This document shows positions 20,260 to 32,248 of a stretch of 64,000 nucleotides of DNA, one piece after another. The stretch comes from Candidatus Sabulitectum silens. Lineage in GTDB: Bacteria; Fermentibacterota; Fermentibacteria; Fermentibacterales; JCC-6. Below the pieces are notes generated by a model. That model was not told the DNA's origin, made no database searches, and saw only the letters and a list, made by a program, of their open reading frames with translations. Made by a program: the position numbers and the translations under genes. Location of the stretch: NCBI GenBank assembly GCA_001875255.1, contig MJAN01000002.1, positions 310,001-374,000 on the forward strand, read 5' to 3'. How positions within the stretch are numbered: position 1 is the stretch's first letter; each line of letters begins with the position of its first letter.

Positions 20260-20964
20260 TCAGTCCGGGAACCTGGCCTTAAGCCCTCCCCAGGTAAGCG
20301 GTTCCATGGCTCCGATCAGTTCGTCGGTCACCAGGACATCGTCGAAGCGGACCGAGTGGGTCTTCAGCCGCCGGTCAGATCCGTATGAGGCATGACTGTA
20401 AAGACCTGCTCCTCCGGTGTCACCAACCCGGGTCTCAGTTGCCCATACAGCCCATTCCGCGGGCTCGTCACCGATCTCTCCGGTCCATGCCCGGCCCCTG
20501 TAGTCATTTCCTTCAACCTCAAGGCGCATCCAGTAGGACTCCTCCGGATCAATACTGAAGTAGCAATGGTCGATGACACTGCTGCCTGCGGCCCGATTAA
20601 GGCAGAACAGGTTCAGTCTGTTGATGTCCGGCTGAAGCAACAGCCCTACGAAGTAGTTGTCCACGCCGGAAAACCGCACAACCGGTCCGGCATGGGCACA
20701 GCACTCAGGGACCACCCTGACCACCATGGAATAGTCCGGCACCGACATGGCTCCGCCGGAATCACCGGTGCAGGAAAGTCCCCAGGAATAAGCTGAACCG
20801 CTGAACCAGTACCCGCCTTCCACCACATCATAGATACCTCCCCCGTATTGGATCTCTTCCCATCCGTCGGCGTTGCCGTCGGAAAAGTCATCCTCCAGAA
20901 GGATATCGGCATAAGCCGCCGGGGAGATTACCAGAATAGCCGCAATCAATAGCATGAGTGTCAT
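20260..20964 (-). CDS. Secreted LamG/DUF1080-like protein with WGGLKA C-terminal tail
   Basis: 234 residues, frame intact. A signal peptide (MTLMLLIAAILVISPAAYA) precedes a concanavalin-like jelly-roll domain starting ILLEDDFSDGNADGWEEIQYGG. This type occurs in laminin-G-like and 3-keto-disaccharide hydrolase-like carbohydrate-binding proteins. The last residues, EPLTWGGLKARFPD, match the tail of the secreted protein at 45600-46427, suggesting a shared export or anchoring signal. No catalytic residues recognised. Confidence 0.75.
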   Translation of the reverse strand: MTLMLLIAAILVISPAAYADILLEDDFSDGNADGWEEIQYGGGIYDVVEGGYWFSGSAYSWGLSCTGDSGGAMSVPDYSMVVRVVPECCAHAGPVVRFSGVDNYFVGLLLQPDINRLNLFCLNRAAGSSVIDHCYFSIDPEESYWMRLEVEGNDYRGRAWTGEIGDEPAEWAVWATETRVGDTGGAGLYSHASYGSDRRLKTHSVRFDDVLVTDELIGAMEPLTWGGLKARFPD

Positions 20965-21326
20965 AATATGCCTCCTGATACAGTGAATCCAGGATATTCC
21001 TTCTCAATATCATATCCACTTGACGGTCTGGTGTCTACCGCTGCACTGTAAACAATCGCTCCGGAGATCAGATGGATTCTGTCTTCAGTTATGCTGAGAA
21101 CCGTGACGCAGCGGTCAATGCAGAACATCACGCATCCCCGATGAAAGAAAAGAAACGATCATGCTTGCAGGCTCATATTTATCCAATTCTAATAGTATTC
21201 TCTTTATAATAATCCCGTTACATTTGATTAGCGGTAACGGCGAGCTTGACAGCGCCGCGTCTTGAGTGTATCTCGAAGGAGAAGCAGCCATTTGAGATCA
21301 GTGCTGGAAATCAGGTGAGGGTGAAA
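20965..21326. other. Gene-poor gap with a promoter for the ferredoxin/permease cluster
   Basis: No convincing gene. The right part holds TATAAT at 21205-21210 and, just downstream, a perfect 7-bp inverted repeat CCGTTAC (21215-21221) / GTAACGG (21234-21240) covering the expected transcription start, an operator-like arrangement. Confidence 0.4.
21205..21240 (+). promoter_or_regulatory. -10 element with overlapping palindrome
   Basis: TATAAT at 21205-21210 followed by the 7-bp inverted repeat at 21215-21221 and 21234-21240. It would control the small ORF, ferredoxin and APC permease genes. No good -35 seen, and no regulator identified. Confidence 0.4.
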
Positions 21327-21455
21327 ATGGATAAGATCATTCTTGAGCTGAGCGACGTTACCCTGGAACTGGGTGGCAAAAAGATACTGGACGGCCTCAC
21401 CGAAGACAGCGCCACGGACATGATAATCGAAGGGCTTCTTTCACCGGAATACTGA
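21327..21455 (+). CDS. Small hypothetical protein
   Basis: 42 residues (MDKIILELSDVTLELGGKKI...GLLSPEY), acidic, with GGTGAGGGTGAAA before the ATG. It sits between the promoter region and the ferredoxin gene in the same direction. It could be a real small protein or the remains of a longer one; no family recognised. Confidence 0.35.
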   Translation: MDKIILELSDVTLELGGKKILDGLTEDSATDMIIEGLLSPEY

Positions 21456-21513
21456 AAGCGTCCAAGATTAAGGAGATACAGGGACAAAGGTGAAACAGAG
21501 CGAAAGGAGTGCC

Positions 21514-21707
21514 ATGAAGGCTGAAGTGGACAAAATGAAATGCGACACCTCAGGGAGATGCGTTATCATCTGCCGGAGGTTTTTCAGTTCAGCACCGGGG
21601 ACAAGAAGGCAAAGGTGATCAGGAACCCTGTTCCCCCTGAATACCAGCAGAAGGTCCTGGAAGCACACCGGGAGTGCCCAATGAATGCCATTATCCTCGG
21701 CGAGTAA
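21514..21707 (+). CDS. Small monocluster ferredoxin ([3Fe-4S]/[4Fe-4S] type)
   Basis: The ATG at 21514 has AAAGGAG upstream and opens MKAEVDKMKCDTSGRC. Restoring one C near 21572 (TGC-CCG-GAG) continues it as CPEVFQFSTGDKKAKVIRNP and ends with HRECPMNAIILGE. This is the pattern C-x5-C-x3-C-P...C-P of small Streptomyces/Clostridium-type ferredoxins that carry one cluster. About 64 residues. Read without the correction the gene looks truncated at 34 residues. The stop is 5 bp before the permease ATG, so the two are probably translated together. Confidence 0.75.
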
Positions 21708-21712
21708 GCCTG

Positions 21713-23022
21713 ATGCGGAAAGATGAGGACAGAGCCAGACCGAACTACAGAAAGAACAGCATAACCCTCACCGGAGCAGTGGCCATGGGCACCGGAGTGA
21801 TGATCGGAGCCGGCATCTTCGCCCTGACCGGGCAGGTTGCAGAACTTGCGGGCAAATGGTTCCCCTTCGCTTTTCTGGCCGCTTCTGTGGTGGCGTCCTT
21901 CAGTGCCTACAGCTATGTGAAAATGGTCAATGCCAATCCATCCGCCGGCGGAATAGCCATGATACTCAAAGGGGTTTACGGCCGTACCGTTACCACCGCC
22001 GGGATGTCCCTTCTCATGTACTTCTCAATGGTCATCAACGAAAGTCTTGTGGCGAGGACCTTCGGCACATACACAATGCAGCTCTTCAACGGGAGCGGTC
22101 AGGGTTATATGATCCCCGTTCTGGGAGTCGCCCTGATAGTGTTCGCCTTTCTGATCAACCTCATCGGGAACAGAGCGGTTCAGAACATGTCCTTCGTAAC
22201 GGCATTCATAAAGATAGCGGGGATTGCTTTCCTCGCCCTGGGGGGTCTCTGGGCATCGGGGCTTGATGTTTCGGGAATATCAGTGGTTCCATCTCAGGCG
22301 GGGTCTGGAGCATCCCCGGTTCCATTGCCCTGGCCCTGTTGGGCTACAAGGGTTTCACCACGATAACCAACAGCGGTTCGGAGATTCAGAAACCCCATGA
22401 AAGCGTGGGACGGGCCATCGTCATATCCATAGCGGTCTGCTTCCTGCTCTACATGCTGATAACCGTTGCCGTGGGCTCCAACCTCAGCGTGGAAGAAATA
22501 GTCGCGGCAAGGGATTATTCCCTGGCGGAGGCGGCAAGACCGGCATTCGGAGATACAGGGGTGTGGATCACGGTTGTCTTTGCCATCGTGGCATGTGTAT
22601 CGGGCATAATAGCAAGTATTTTCGCGGTATCCAGAATGCTTGCCATGCTTACGGAAATGAAACTCGTTCCCCGCAGTCATTTCGGCATGCCCGGGGATAT
22701 CCAGAAGCACACCATGGTTTACACAGCGGTCCTGGCCATCCTGTCAACGGTTTTCCTCGACCTGGGACGGATCGCCGCCATGGGAGCCATCTTCTACATA
22801 ATCATGGACATCGCTATTCACTGGGGTGTCTACAGGCATGCTCGACAGAAGGTGGGCGCCCGGGGCGGAGTGCTGATCACCGCTATGGTCCTGGATGCGG
22901 TAATACTCCTGGCGCTGCTGAAGATCAAAGTGGATACCGATGTGTTCATAGTGTACACATCACTGGGCTTCATCGCGCTGCTGTTCCTTGGTGAATGGCT
23001 CTTCCTGAAAAGAAAGGGGTAA
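21713..23022 (+). CDS. APC-superfamily amino acid permease
   Basis: About 436 residues and twelve predicted membrane segments. The N-terminal LTGAVAMGTGVMIGAGIFALTGQVAELAG is the glycine-rich substrate-site helix of APC transporters. Later motifs are GYKGFTTITNSGSEIQKPHESVGRAI and AVSRMLAMLTEMKLVPR. The frame moves near 22290; one added base gives GGVWSIPGSIALALLGYKGF. Its ATG at 21713 lacks a strong ribosome site, consistent with coupling to the ferredoxin gene. Amino-acid specificity not determinable. Confidence 0.87.
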
Positions 23023-23100
23023 TGGTGCCCCTGATGCCCGGTTACCGGTTCTCCAGCAGAGGCTGAAATCCTGAGGTCATAGCTCAGACACAGGAAGATC

Positions 23101-23448
23101 TTACCCCTTAAGCCGTCCCACAGGACCCGCGTTATGAACCCGCAGGTAACCGGCTTTCTTAAGAAGCCCCTTCCCACGTGCGGAACGGATACCCGTGACG
23201 CAGCAGAGAAGCAGGGGGGTTTCCACGGGAATGTCAAGCCGGTTCAGCCCCTCGGGAAGGGTATCCAGGGGGAGGTTCACAGCGGATTCGATGTGGCCGG
23301 CGCGGTACTCGGGCGGGGTCCTTACATCTATAAGCATCCCTCCGTCTGCAAGGAGCTCTTCAACCCTCTCCGGTGAAACATCCGGCCTTGATGCGATCAT
23401 CCTGACCACAAAAAGGATCAGGAGCAAAGCAGTGATGAAATAGATCAT
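23101..23448 (-). CDS. Membrane-anchored rhodanese-like protein
   Basis: Single-domain rhodanese of 115 residues. One N-terminal membrane segment (MIYFITALLLILFVVRMI) precedes the domain, which has MLIDVRTPPEYRAGHIESAVNLPL and the active-site loop LCCVTGIRSARG with catalytic Cys followed by a five-residue loop, as in PspE/GlpE. The domain probably faces the periplasm and transfers sulfane sulfur. The frame is intact. Convergent with the APC permease, 43 bp upstream of the FabK-like gene's end. Confidence 0.85.
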   Translation of the reverse strand: MIYFITALLLILFVVRMIASRPDVSPERVEELLADGGMLIDVRTPPEYRAGHIESAVNLPLDTLPEGLNRLDIPVETPLLLCCVTGIRSARGKGLLKKAGYLRVHNAGPVGRLKG

Positions 23449-23491
23449 TCGGCTCTGTCCATTCTGTGTCAGCGAAGCAAAGAACGCCGGA

Positions 23492-24569
23492 TCAGGCTTC
23501 CCTCAGTTCAGAAAGAAGCTCATGGATCAGCTCTTTTACCGTTGTGATCCTCTCCACCCTGTGGGCGTTCTGTCCGCAGAATATCAGGCCGTTGTCCACG
23601 TCGCCGAAATATGAGTTCAGAAGGGCCAGTGCTATGCAGTAGTTCGCGGAATCCATCTTGCATGCGGTAAGGCACCTGTAAGGACAGCTGATGGGCAGCT
23701 TGCCCTTTGCCTCAAGGTCCCTCAGGAACTTGTTGTAGATAGCCCTTCCCGGCATACCCACGGGGCTTTTGATGATGGCGATATCCTCTTCCCTGGCATC
23801 AACATAGGCCTGCTTGAACTCATCGGATACATCGCACTCCTCAGTGCACACGAAGCGGGTTCCCATCTGAACTCCGGAGGCACCCATGGAAAGCATCCGG
23901 GCAATGTCCTTCCCGGTGTAAATACCCCCGGCGGTGATAACGGGGATCTTCCTTCCGTGCTTGTCCTCATAGGGCTTTATAGTCTCAAGCACTTCCGGCA
24001 GCAGCTTCTCAAGGGAATTCTCGGAAATGTGATCGAGCTGTTCAAGGGAGAAACCGAGATGTCCCCCGGCCAGGGGGCCCTCAAGGATCAGGCGTCGCAC
24101 ATCCTCCCGTATCTTCTGTCCCAGCTGCGGAGAATAAGTTCCGCGACCCTTGCCGAACTGATGATGGGAACAAGGTTCATATCGGGCTCCGGGACAAGTT
24201 CGGGAAGCCTGGTGGGCATCCCGCTCCGAACACTATGATCTTTATACCGGCGTCCACCGCCGCTCGTATGTGTTTGTCCACACTGGTAAGAACACCCATG
24301 AAGTTCACGGCCAGGAGCCCGTCGGTCATGCTACGGGCACTCTTTATCTCCCTCACCAGGGCATTGACCGATGTTTGCTCATAGTGGTCCGCCATGTCCG
24401 CGAGATTGCCAAGACCGATGCTGGAAATGGTTCCTATACCCCCCTGATTCGCCACCGCCGAAGCCAGAGAAGCAAGGGATACTCTCACTCCCATGCCACC
24501 TTGTACGATCGGTATCCTGGCGGTAACGCTTCCGATGCGAAGTTCAGGAATCTCCATCTGTTTCTCCAT
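23492..24569 (-). CDS. FMN-dependent nitronate monooxygenase / FabK-like oxidoreductase
   Basis: TIM-barrel flavoprotein of about 359 residues. N-terminal PIVQGGMGVRVSLASLASAVANQGGIGTIS; flavin-phosphate loop GGIYTGKDIARMLSMGASGVQMGTRFVCTEEC. A cysteine-bearing C-terminal part (CPYRCLTACKMDSANYC, FCGQNA) is typical of the YrpB-like subgroup and could hold a cofactor. Two frame moves, near 24225 and near 24120, each need one base. The start overlaps the fabF stop by 26 bp (or 14 bp if the ATG at 24557 is used). Pairing with FabF suggests enoyl-ACP reduction, but nitronate oxidation cannot be excluded. Confidence 0.82.
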
Positions 24570-25799
24570 ATTTCTTGATTACAAGGCAGGCGTTCCCGCC
24601 GCCAAAGCCAAAAGAGTTGCTCATTGCCGCATAAAGATCCATTGATCGGGCGCCATCGATGACATAATCCAGTCTGCAGTCTTCATCGGGCTCCGTGCAG
24701 TGGATGGTTGGAGGAATGGTACCGGTATGGACGCTCATTACGGTGGACACGAACTCTACAGCCCCGGCGGCGGCAAGAAGATGGCCGATCATTGATTTTA
24801 TCGAGCTGATCTTCAGTGCCTTCGCGTGTTCACCGAAGACACATTCCACCGCTGCGCTTTCGCACTTGTCGTTGAGAACGGTTGATGTGCCATGGGCGTT
24901 AATATACCCGATTCGTTCACCATCCATTGAGGCGTCCTTCAAAGCCGCCTGCATGACCCGTATCATTCCCTGGCTCCCCGGTTCAGGGGCGGTTATATGA
25001 TAGGCATCCGCGGTGTTGCCGTACCCTGCAACCTCGCAGTAGATATCTGCCCCCCTGGCCCGCGCATGCTTCAGGGTCTCCATGACCACTATTCCGGCCC
25101 CTTCACCCATCACGAAACCATCCCGGTTCTTATCAAATGGTCTGCATCCGGTTTCAGGGGAATCGCTGGGGGTCATGGACCGTGTTGCGCAGAAGCACCC
25201 GTAGGGAAGGGGAGTAATGCAGGCTTCGGAACTGCCGGCCAGCATTATGTCCGCGTCACCCCTCTGGAGTATCCTGAACCCGTCGCCGATGGCGTTGGAT
25301 CCGGTGGAACATGCAACCGACGGAGCGGAGAGGGGCCCCTGAAGACCGTATCTGATCGACACGGCACATGCGGCCATGTTGATAAGCATCCTGGAAACGG
25401 CGAAGGGGTTCAGCCTTCCGGGGCCTTTTGTCATAAGGGTAGTGAATCCCTCCTCGAGGGACTGTGAGCCGCTATCCCTGAACCAATGATAACACCGGCC
25501 TTTGCTTTATCGAATGGGAATGCGTCAAGCCCGGCATCGAGAAAAGCCATCTCCGATGCCGCCAGGCCGAACTGGGTGAAACGGTCCATTCTCTTTGCTG
25601 ACTTAGCGTCGGTCCAGTCCTCAGGGTGAAAATCCTTCACCTCCCCCGCCAGTTTCGACCGGTAGTCGGTAACATCGAAACCGCTAACCTTCCCTATGCC
25701 GTTCTGCCCGGCGGTGAGCCCCCGGAAGAACTCCTCAACTCCGGTGCCAACGGGTGTAACTGCCCCCAGGCCCGTTACGACTACTCTGTTCCCATTCAT
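24544..25799 (-). CDS. fabF: Beta-ketoacyl-ACP synthase II
   Basis: Condensing enzyme for fatty-acid chain elongation, about 418 residues. Start MNGNRVVVTGLGAVTPVGTGVEEFF; catalytic Cys in ACSTGSNAIGDG; His in NAHGTST; second His in KSMIGHLLAAAG; C-terminal NSFGFGGGNACLV. The frame moves near 25483; one added base joins VIIGSGI to the part before MTKGPGRLNPF. It lies upstream of and overlaps the FabK-like gene. No acyl carrier protein gene is adjacent. Confidence 0.93.
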
Positions 25800-26130
25800 T
25801 ATTCTTAATTCCCTTGTATTAATTCCTGACGGTCAGCTCATCCTCCCCGGTCAGCCCCGGGCGGGTCTGTTTTTACCCGGCCAGTTTTGAAGGGGTCTTA
25901 AGGTACCCTTTTTCACTGGGGTTCGTTGCGCTGTAAAGGTTTGAAGATTCAGCAGCAATTTCATCCAGATTATTAAACATATCAAATTTACCCAAATGAA
26001 CACAGGCTCTAATCAATTTGATGCGATTTATGCTTTGTCATTTGTGGTGGCTTTTAAGAATAGGACCAGTTACAGGCTTCAAAGCAGACCCTCCCCCTTC
26101 AGAGGACCCCATTCAAAACTGAAAGTCTGA

Positions 26131-26195
26131 ACTTTCTATTATGCTTTATGGCAACAGGATACGAGATCTATTTGTCAAATTTTGAATGGCTTCGG
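26131..26195. repeat. 65-bp direct repeat, left copy
   Basis: Matches 29020-29084 at 64 of 65 positions (one G/A difference), same orientation. The copies bound a 2.8-kb segment with a membrane-protein gene and hipBA. Confidence 0.85.
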
Positions 26196-26208
26196 CTTTT
26201 TTCATTCC

Positions 26209-26223
26209 GAATCGGTTATTGTT
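26209..26223 (+). promoter_or_regulatory. GAATCGGTTATTGTT element
   Basis: Exact copy of the 15-mer upstream of trmO. The ATG at 26247 follows after 23 nt. Confidence 0.4.
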
Positions 26224-26246
26224 AACTGATGAATGGAAGTGGGATC

Positions 26247-27160
26247 ATGGAGAAGCTCTGCAGGAAAAGGATGATAAGGGTCGGCGTTCTTCTGGCCCTT
26301 GCGGTACTGTCCATCACGGGTGTTCTTACCAGTCTGCAGCACAGGCTGATCCTTCCGCCGGCAAAGGACTATGTGGAAGCATCACAGGAAAAGGCCCTCA
26401 CAGCCTTCGTCGCCATAAGTGTGGTCAAAGGTCTTATTGCGGTGATCGAAGGTTCCGATGTGGTGGGGATCGAGGTGGGGGATATCGTTCAGCCGCTCTA
26501 CGATGCCATAGACATCACATGGAAGATCCTTGCCCTCAGCCTGGGGGCTCTCTACGCCATCGAGGTCCTTCTGCTTCTTTCCAGCGTTCTGGGAAAACTT
26601 TTTCTGAGCCTTCTCTTCATCCTTGCCCTGGGATTGCAGTTCACCAAGAAGGACATCCTCAGGAAGCAGCGGGTTTTACCGGCATACTTGCCTTCTTTTT
26701 CTTCATCGCCATCCCGGCAACCCTTGCCATCTCGGGAAGCCTTTCCCAGGGCTACTCGAAGCCTGTGCGGGACCGTTTCGACCAGAGAATGACCGAGTTC
26801 CAGGAGGAATTCAAGGAAAGGCTGGAGGATCTGAAGATCAGCCGGATGGAAGACTTCATAACCATAACAGGTGGGAACATCTCTCTTACGGATTTCAGTC
26901 TGCCGACGGTCTCCTTCCCCAAGTACTACGTCGTACAGACCATCCTCTCCGACATGAGCGACATGGTTGAAGAGCTTCCGGAGCTGCTGATAAGAACCGG
27001 AGTAACCTGGCTCCTCGATGTTATCATCATTCCCATAGGCCTTCTCTTCCTGCTGTACAAGCTCGCAATCCTTTTCACCGAATCTCTCTTCGGCGGATCA
27101 AGGGCCGACAAGCTGGACAAAACCCTCAGGAAGTACCTTGAAAAGGGAAAAGCGCTGTAG
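26247..27160 (+). CDS. Unrecognised integral membrane protein
   Basis: About 304 residues with five or so hydrophobic segments: 8-28, a cluster at 85-130 including LALSLGALYAIEVLLLLSSVLGKLFLSLLFILALGLQF, GILAFFFFIAIPATLAI, and a C-terminal TWLLDVIIIPIGLLFLLYKLAI. Between them lies a charged helical region (RDRFDQRMTEFQEEFKERLEDLK) likely to form a coiled coil. The frame moves near 26675. It ends with a basic tail (DKLDKTLRKYLEKGKAL). Lying within the 65-bp repeats and convergent with hipA, it may belong to the same acquired segment. Function unknown. Confidence 0.65.
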
Positions 27161-27194
27161 GTTTACTGAATGTCAACCACGGGCTGTCGGGTTG

Positions 27195-28455
27195 TCACAG
27201 ACCGGCAGCCTGTCTGAATGAATTCCTGACATTCCTTGTCTGCTTCAGTATGGATGGAAGGACCCGCTGCTGAAGGGATGGCTCCATTCTCAGCATGTGA
27301 AGCTCCGAGTCAAGGACATGAGAGACTTTGTCAGCCATGTTCAGCACAAAACCTCGAAGCCACTTCGGGGAAAGCCCGCACTCCCCGGCCAGTAAGTCGA
27401 ACTGCCCCGGGCCTATCCGTCCGGGATCCCAGACCGCTCCGATGCTCATTGCCATCTGCCTGTCAATATTGGCGTAACTCACTGTGCATAAAAGGTCATA
27501 GAAGGGCGCCAGTTCTATTTTGCCGTCGGAGTGGAACAGAAGGGAGAGGTTTTTGGCGTGGGCGTCTGAATTGCCTGTCAACAGGTTGAATATCAGCCAT
27601 CGCAGCAGCTGCTCCCGCTCCACTATTGGCTCAGTGCATACATTGTCCACCAGCTCCAGGCAATCCTTGAAGGATGGCCCGCCTTCGGATTCGTACTTCC
27701 TGAAATGGGGAAATCCCAGAGCCTGGCACATATCCTCCTGGTGCAGACGCCTGACGCGGTTTCCACATCGCTGTATCTGTCATACCTTGACACCACACAG
27801 GTTTCAATGTCCTTCACCCTGAAGATCCATGCATCCACCACTCGAAGTCCCATAAGCCTGGCCAGACTGGTAGTGAACACCTCGTTCGCCGGCAGATCCC
27901 TGTAATCCCTGCTGGGAAACTTCATAATATGGGTGGATGGGCTTCCATTCTCAGGGAACAGCACTTCCTCACCCTCTAATCGGATGGGAAGCTTGTCCTG
28001 TGCCCCCGCAAGGGAAAGCCTAGCCCTGCTGGCTCTCAGCATCGATGAAAAAACATTCCCCTCGGCGATCCTTCTATAAAGCTCATCCTCAGGCACAGGT
28101 GAATACAGCTGTCTGCCTATGTCCGGGGCTCCCCATCTCCGATCCATAGAGCACCGGCACACTCGCCGCCTATTCGAGCAAGCAGCTCAAGATCATTATC
28201 GGCGGATACGCCCAGTGACCTGGCGGTGTTCATGCGCAGTAAGCCCTCGGGAAGCAGGTTCGCAAAGAAAGAATGTGCCGTTTCAGGGGGAAAGGCTTCG
28301 TCCCTTAGCGGCATTGAGATTGATATACGGAATGCATCAGGATCGTTCACCCATGAGGCCGAATAACGAAAAGACATCCTGTTCATGCCGTCAGCGGTGA
28401 TCTTCCCTACTTCCCGGTTCTCGTAGAAAACACTCAGTACATTGCTCTCAGGCAT
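27195..28455 (-). CDS. hipA: HipA-type serine/threonine kinase toxin
   Basis: Full-length HipA toxin kinase, about 420 residues, of a type II system. HipA enzymes phosphorylate glutamyl-tRNA synthetase or other translation proteins. The N-subdomain (residues 1-110) contains AHSFFANLLPEGLLR. The flexible P-loop is SLAGAQDKLPIRL. Catalytic loop NLLTGNSDAHAKNLSLLF; metal-binding APFYDLLC. The frame moves near 28120 and near 27735, each repaired by one base. The start overlaps hipB by 8 bp. The segment is flanked by 65-bp repeats. Confidence 0.9.
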
Positions 28456-28731
28456 TGATCAGCCTGTTCCCGAGTCGGGACCTTGGCTGAACTGTCAGCT
28501 GCAGACCAAGCTGTTCGCCACCCGGAAAGCCTTGCCCATCTCAACGGTTTCCTTTCCCCGCTCCAACTCGGACAGGTACCTGGCCCCTATGCCGGACAAG
28601 CCTGCAACATGCTCCTGAGTAAGACCCAGCTGTTTCCTTTTCGCTCTGATCCTCTCGCCGAACTCCTTCACGGTTGATACCGTCTGATACAGGTGTTCCC
28701 TGTCATTCCCGGGCATATTCTCCACCACCAT
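28448..28731 (-). CDS. hipB: HipB-type XRE antitoxin
   Basis: DNA-binding antitoxin, about 94 residues. Helix-turn-helix: FGERIRAKRKQLGLTQEHVAGLSGIGARYLSELERGKETVEMGKAFRVANSLG. Without correction it stops at 28495; one base added near 28507 gives LGLQLTVQPRSRLGNRLINA and a stop that overlaps the hipA start, the usual hipBA arrangement. The GLQLTV beta strand is the typical HipB dimerisation end. Three palindromes upstream are its likely operators. The ATG at 28716 is an alternative start. Confidence 0.85.
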
Positions 28732-28782
28732 TCATGCTTTTTGAATGCTCATCATCGAGTGAAAGAAACAATCAGTTCTAGC

Positions 28783-28798
28783 ATTCCCGTACGGTAAT
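28783..28798. promoter_or_regulatory. hipBA operator 1
   Basis: ATT-N-CCGTACGG-N-AAT palindrome, centred between 28790 and 28791, about 60 bp upstream of hipB. Confidence 0.65.
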
Positions 28799-28831
28799 AT
28801 ATACCAATCCATACTGGAAAACAAGACTTTT

Positions 28832-28847
28832 ATTACCGTACGGTATT
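28832..28847. promoter_or_regulatory. hipBA operator 2
   Basis: Second CCGTACGG palindrome (ATTACCGTACGGTATT), centre exactly 49 bp from operator 1. Confidence 0.65.
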
Positions 28848-28881
28848 CAAAGGCTGATTTGGCATATTGGATCACCTTTTC

Positions 28882-28895
28882 TTCCCGTACGGGAA
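28882..28895. promoter_or_regulatory. hipBA operator 3
   Basis: Perfect 14-bp palindrome TTCCCGTACGGGAA, centre exactly 49 bp from operator 2. The sequence between this site and the downstream 65-bp repeat (28896-29019) shows no gene. Confidence 0.65.
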
Positions 28896-29019
28896 TCCTT
28901 TTGCCTATGCTGCTGAGTGGTATCAAGCACTCCGGAACTATCTCCAGGACCTTGGGAAAGGCTGCTGATAAGCCTCTTCATCCCCTGAAGCGAACCGGAT
29001 CGGATAAGGCAAAGCCTGT

Positions 29020-29084
29020 ACTTTCTATTATGCTTTATAGCAACAGGATACGAGATCTATTTGTCAAATTTTGAATGGCTTCGG
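29020..29084. repeat. 65-bp direct repeat, right copy
   Basis: Same orientation as 26131-26195 with one mismatch. It abuts the stop codon of the next minus-strand gene (29086). Confidence 0.85.
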
Positions 29085-29085
29085 A

Positions 29086-29619
29086 TCATCGTGACTGGGG
29101 CAGTTTTTTCAGAAGGGTTTCTACCAGCGGTTCGATATCCTTATCAATGGTACGCGCCATAAATACCTTATCGTACCCGGCTCCCTCGCCACGGCTGATA
29201 TACACAGAAAGATCCGCAGGAAAGCCCTCCAAAGTCCTGCTGCCCGGGTTGTCATGAACAAGGGACTTTATCAGTATCCTGTGACCCTGCCCATCAGGTG
29301 TAATATCGTATAGCGGCCTCTGGAACTTTTCCGGTGTCAAACCACTGACCTTCACCCACCGCAGTATCTCGTCAGTTCCCAGTTCCAGTCGTTCTCTGGA
29401 GGATATGAGCAGCTGCCTGTAGAAGTAGACGGCAATTCCACCGCCGATGACCAGTGCGGCAATGGCGCCGAGGGCCTGCCCGGCTGCCACCGCAGCCGCC
29501 GCCGCCAGGGGAGCAAATATTACCGGCAGCAGGAACAACAGCTTCTGCCTGGGCCTCGGACGGGACTTGATCACGAAGTTTCCGTTATCATCAACGATCT
29601 CCAGACCAAAATACTTCAC
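29086..29619 (-). CDS. Hypothetical membrane protein
   Basis: 177 residues, frame intact. Start MKYFGLEIVDDNGNFVIKSRPRPRQK, then two hydrophobic segments (about 28-48 and 50-70; LLFLLPVIFAPLAAAAAVAAGQALGAIAALVIGGGIAVYFY) and a soluble C-terminal domain of about 105 residues with LYDITPDGQGHRILIKSLVHD. AAGGGAGGGATTTTCAAG precedes the start. The topology resembles DUF2244/PH-like membrane proteins, but I do not recognise the family with confidence. Confidence 0.65.
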   Translation of the reverse strand: MKYFGLEIVDDNGNFVIKSRPRPRQKLLFLLPVIFAPLAAAAAVAAGQALGAIAALVIGGGIAVYFYRQLLISSRERLELGTDEILRWVKVSGLTPEKFQRPLYDITPDGQGHRILIKSLVHDNPGSRTLEGFPADLSVYISRGEGAGYDKVFMARTIDKDIEPLVETLLKKLPQSR

Positions 29620-29815
29620 TTGAAAATCCCTCCCTTTTCATGCTGATCACCACGTTATGAACCGTCTGCTCTGTGCCCATGCTGACAGGATATATACCCA
29701 CCTGGATTTCAGCAATTTAATCCGTCTGTTAATAATATGGGTATGAGCAAAGCCGGTCAATGTTGGTATGAACATGACAGTAAACAAGATGCTGCCGCCG
29801 CCGGGGACTGAGCCG

Positions 29816-32204
<2,389 letters not shown>

Positions 32205-32248
32205 CGATGCTACCTCCATCAGCTTTATGAGCAGTTCGGTCAGTGATA

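Larger units (their letters stand above)
25800..26246. other. Gap upstream of the toxin-antitoxin island
   Basis: No gene seen. The right part contains the first copy of a 65-bp repeat (26131-26195) and the GAATCGGTTATTGTT element (26209-26223). Base composition drops to AT-rich between about 25930 and 26060. Confidence 0.5.

Noticed and set aside
28783..28895. CRISPR-like array, because three similar units are evenly spaced
   Set aside because: Units are 14-16-bp palindromes separated by 33-35 bp, only three copies, next to hipB; no cas genes. Operators fit better.
26131..29084. Insertion sequence bounded by the 65-bp repeats
   Set aside because: No transposase or integrase between them, and the copies are direct, not inverted; only a repeat-flanked segment can be claimed.
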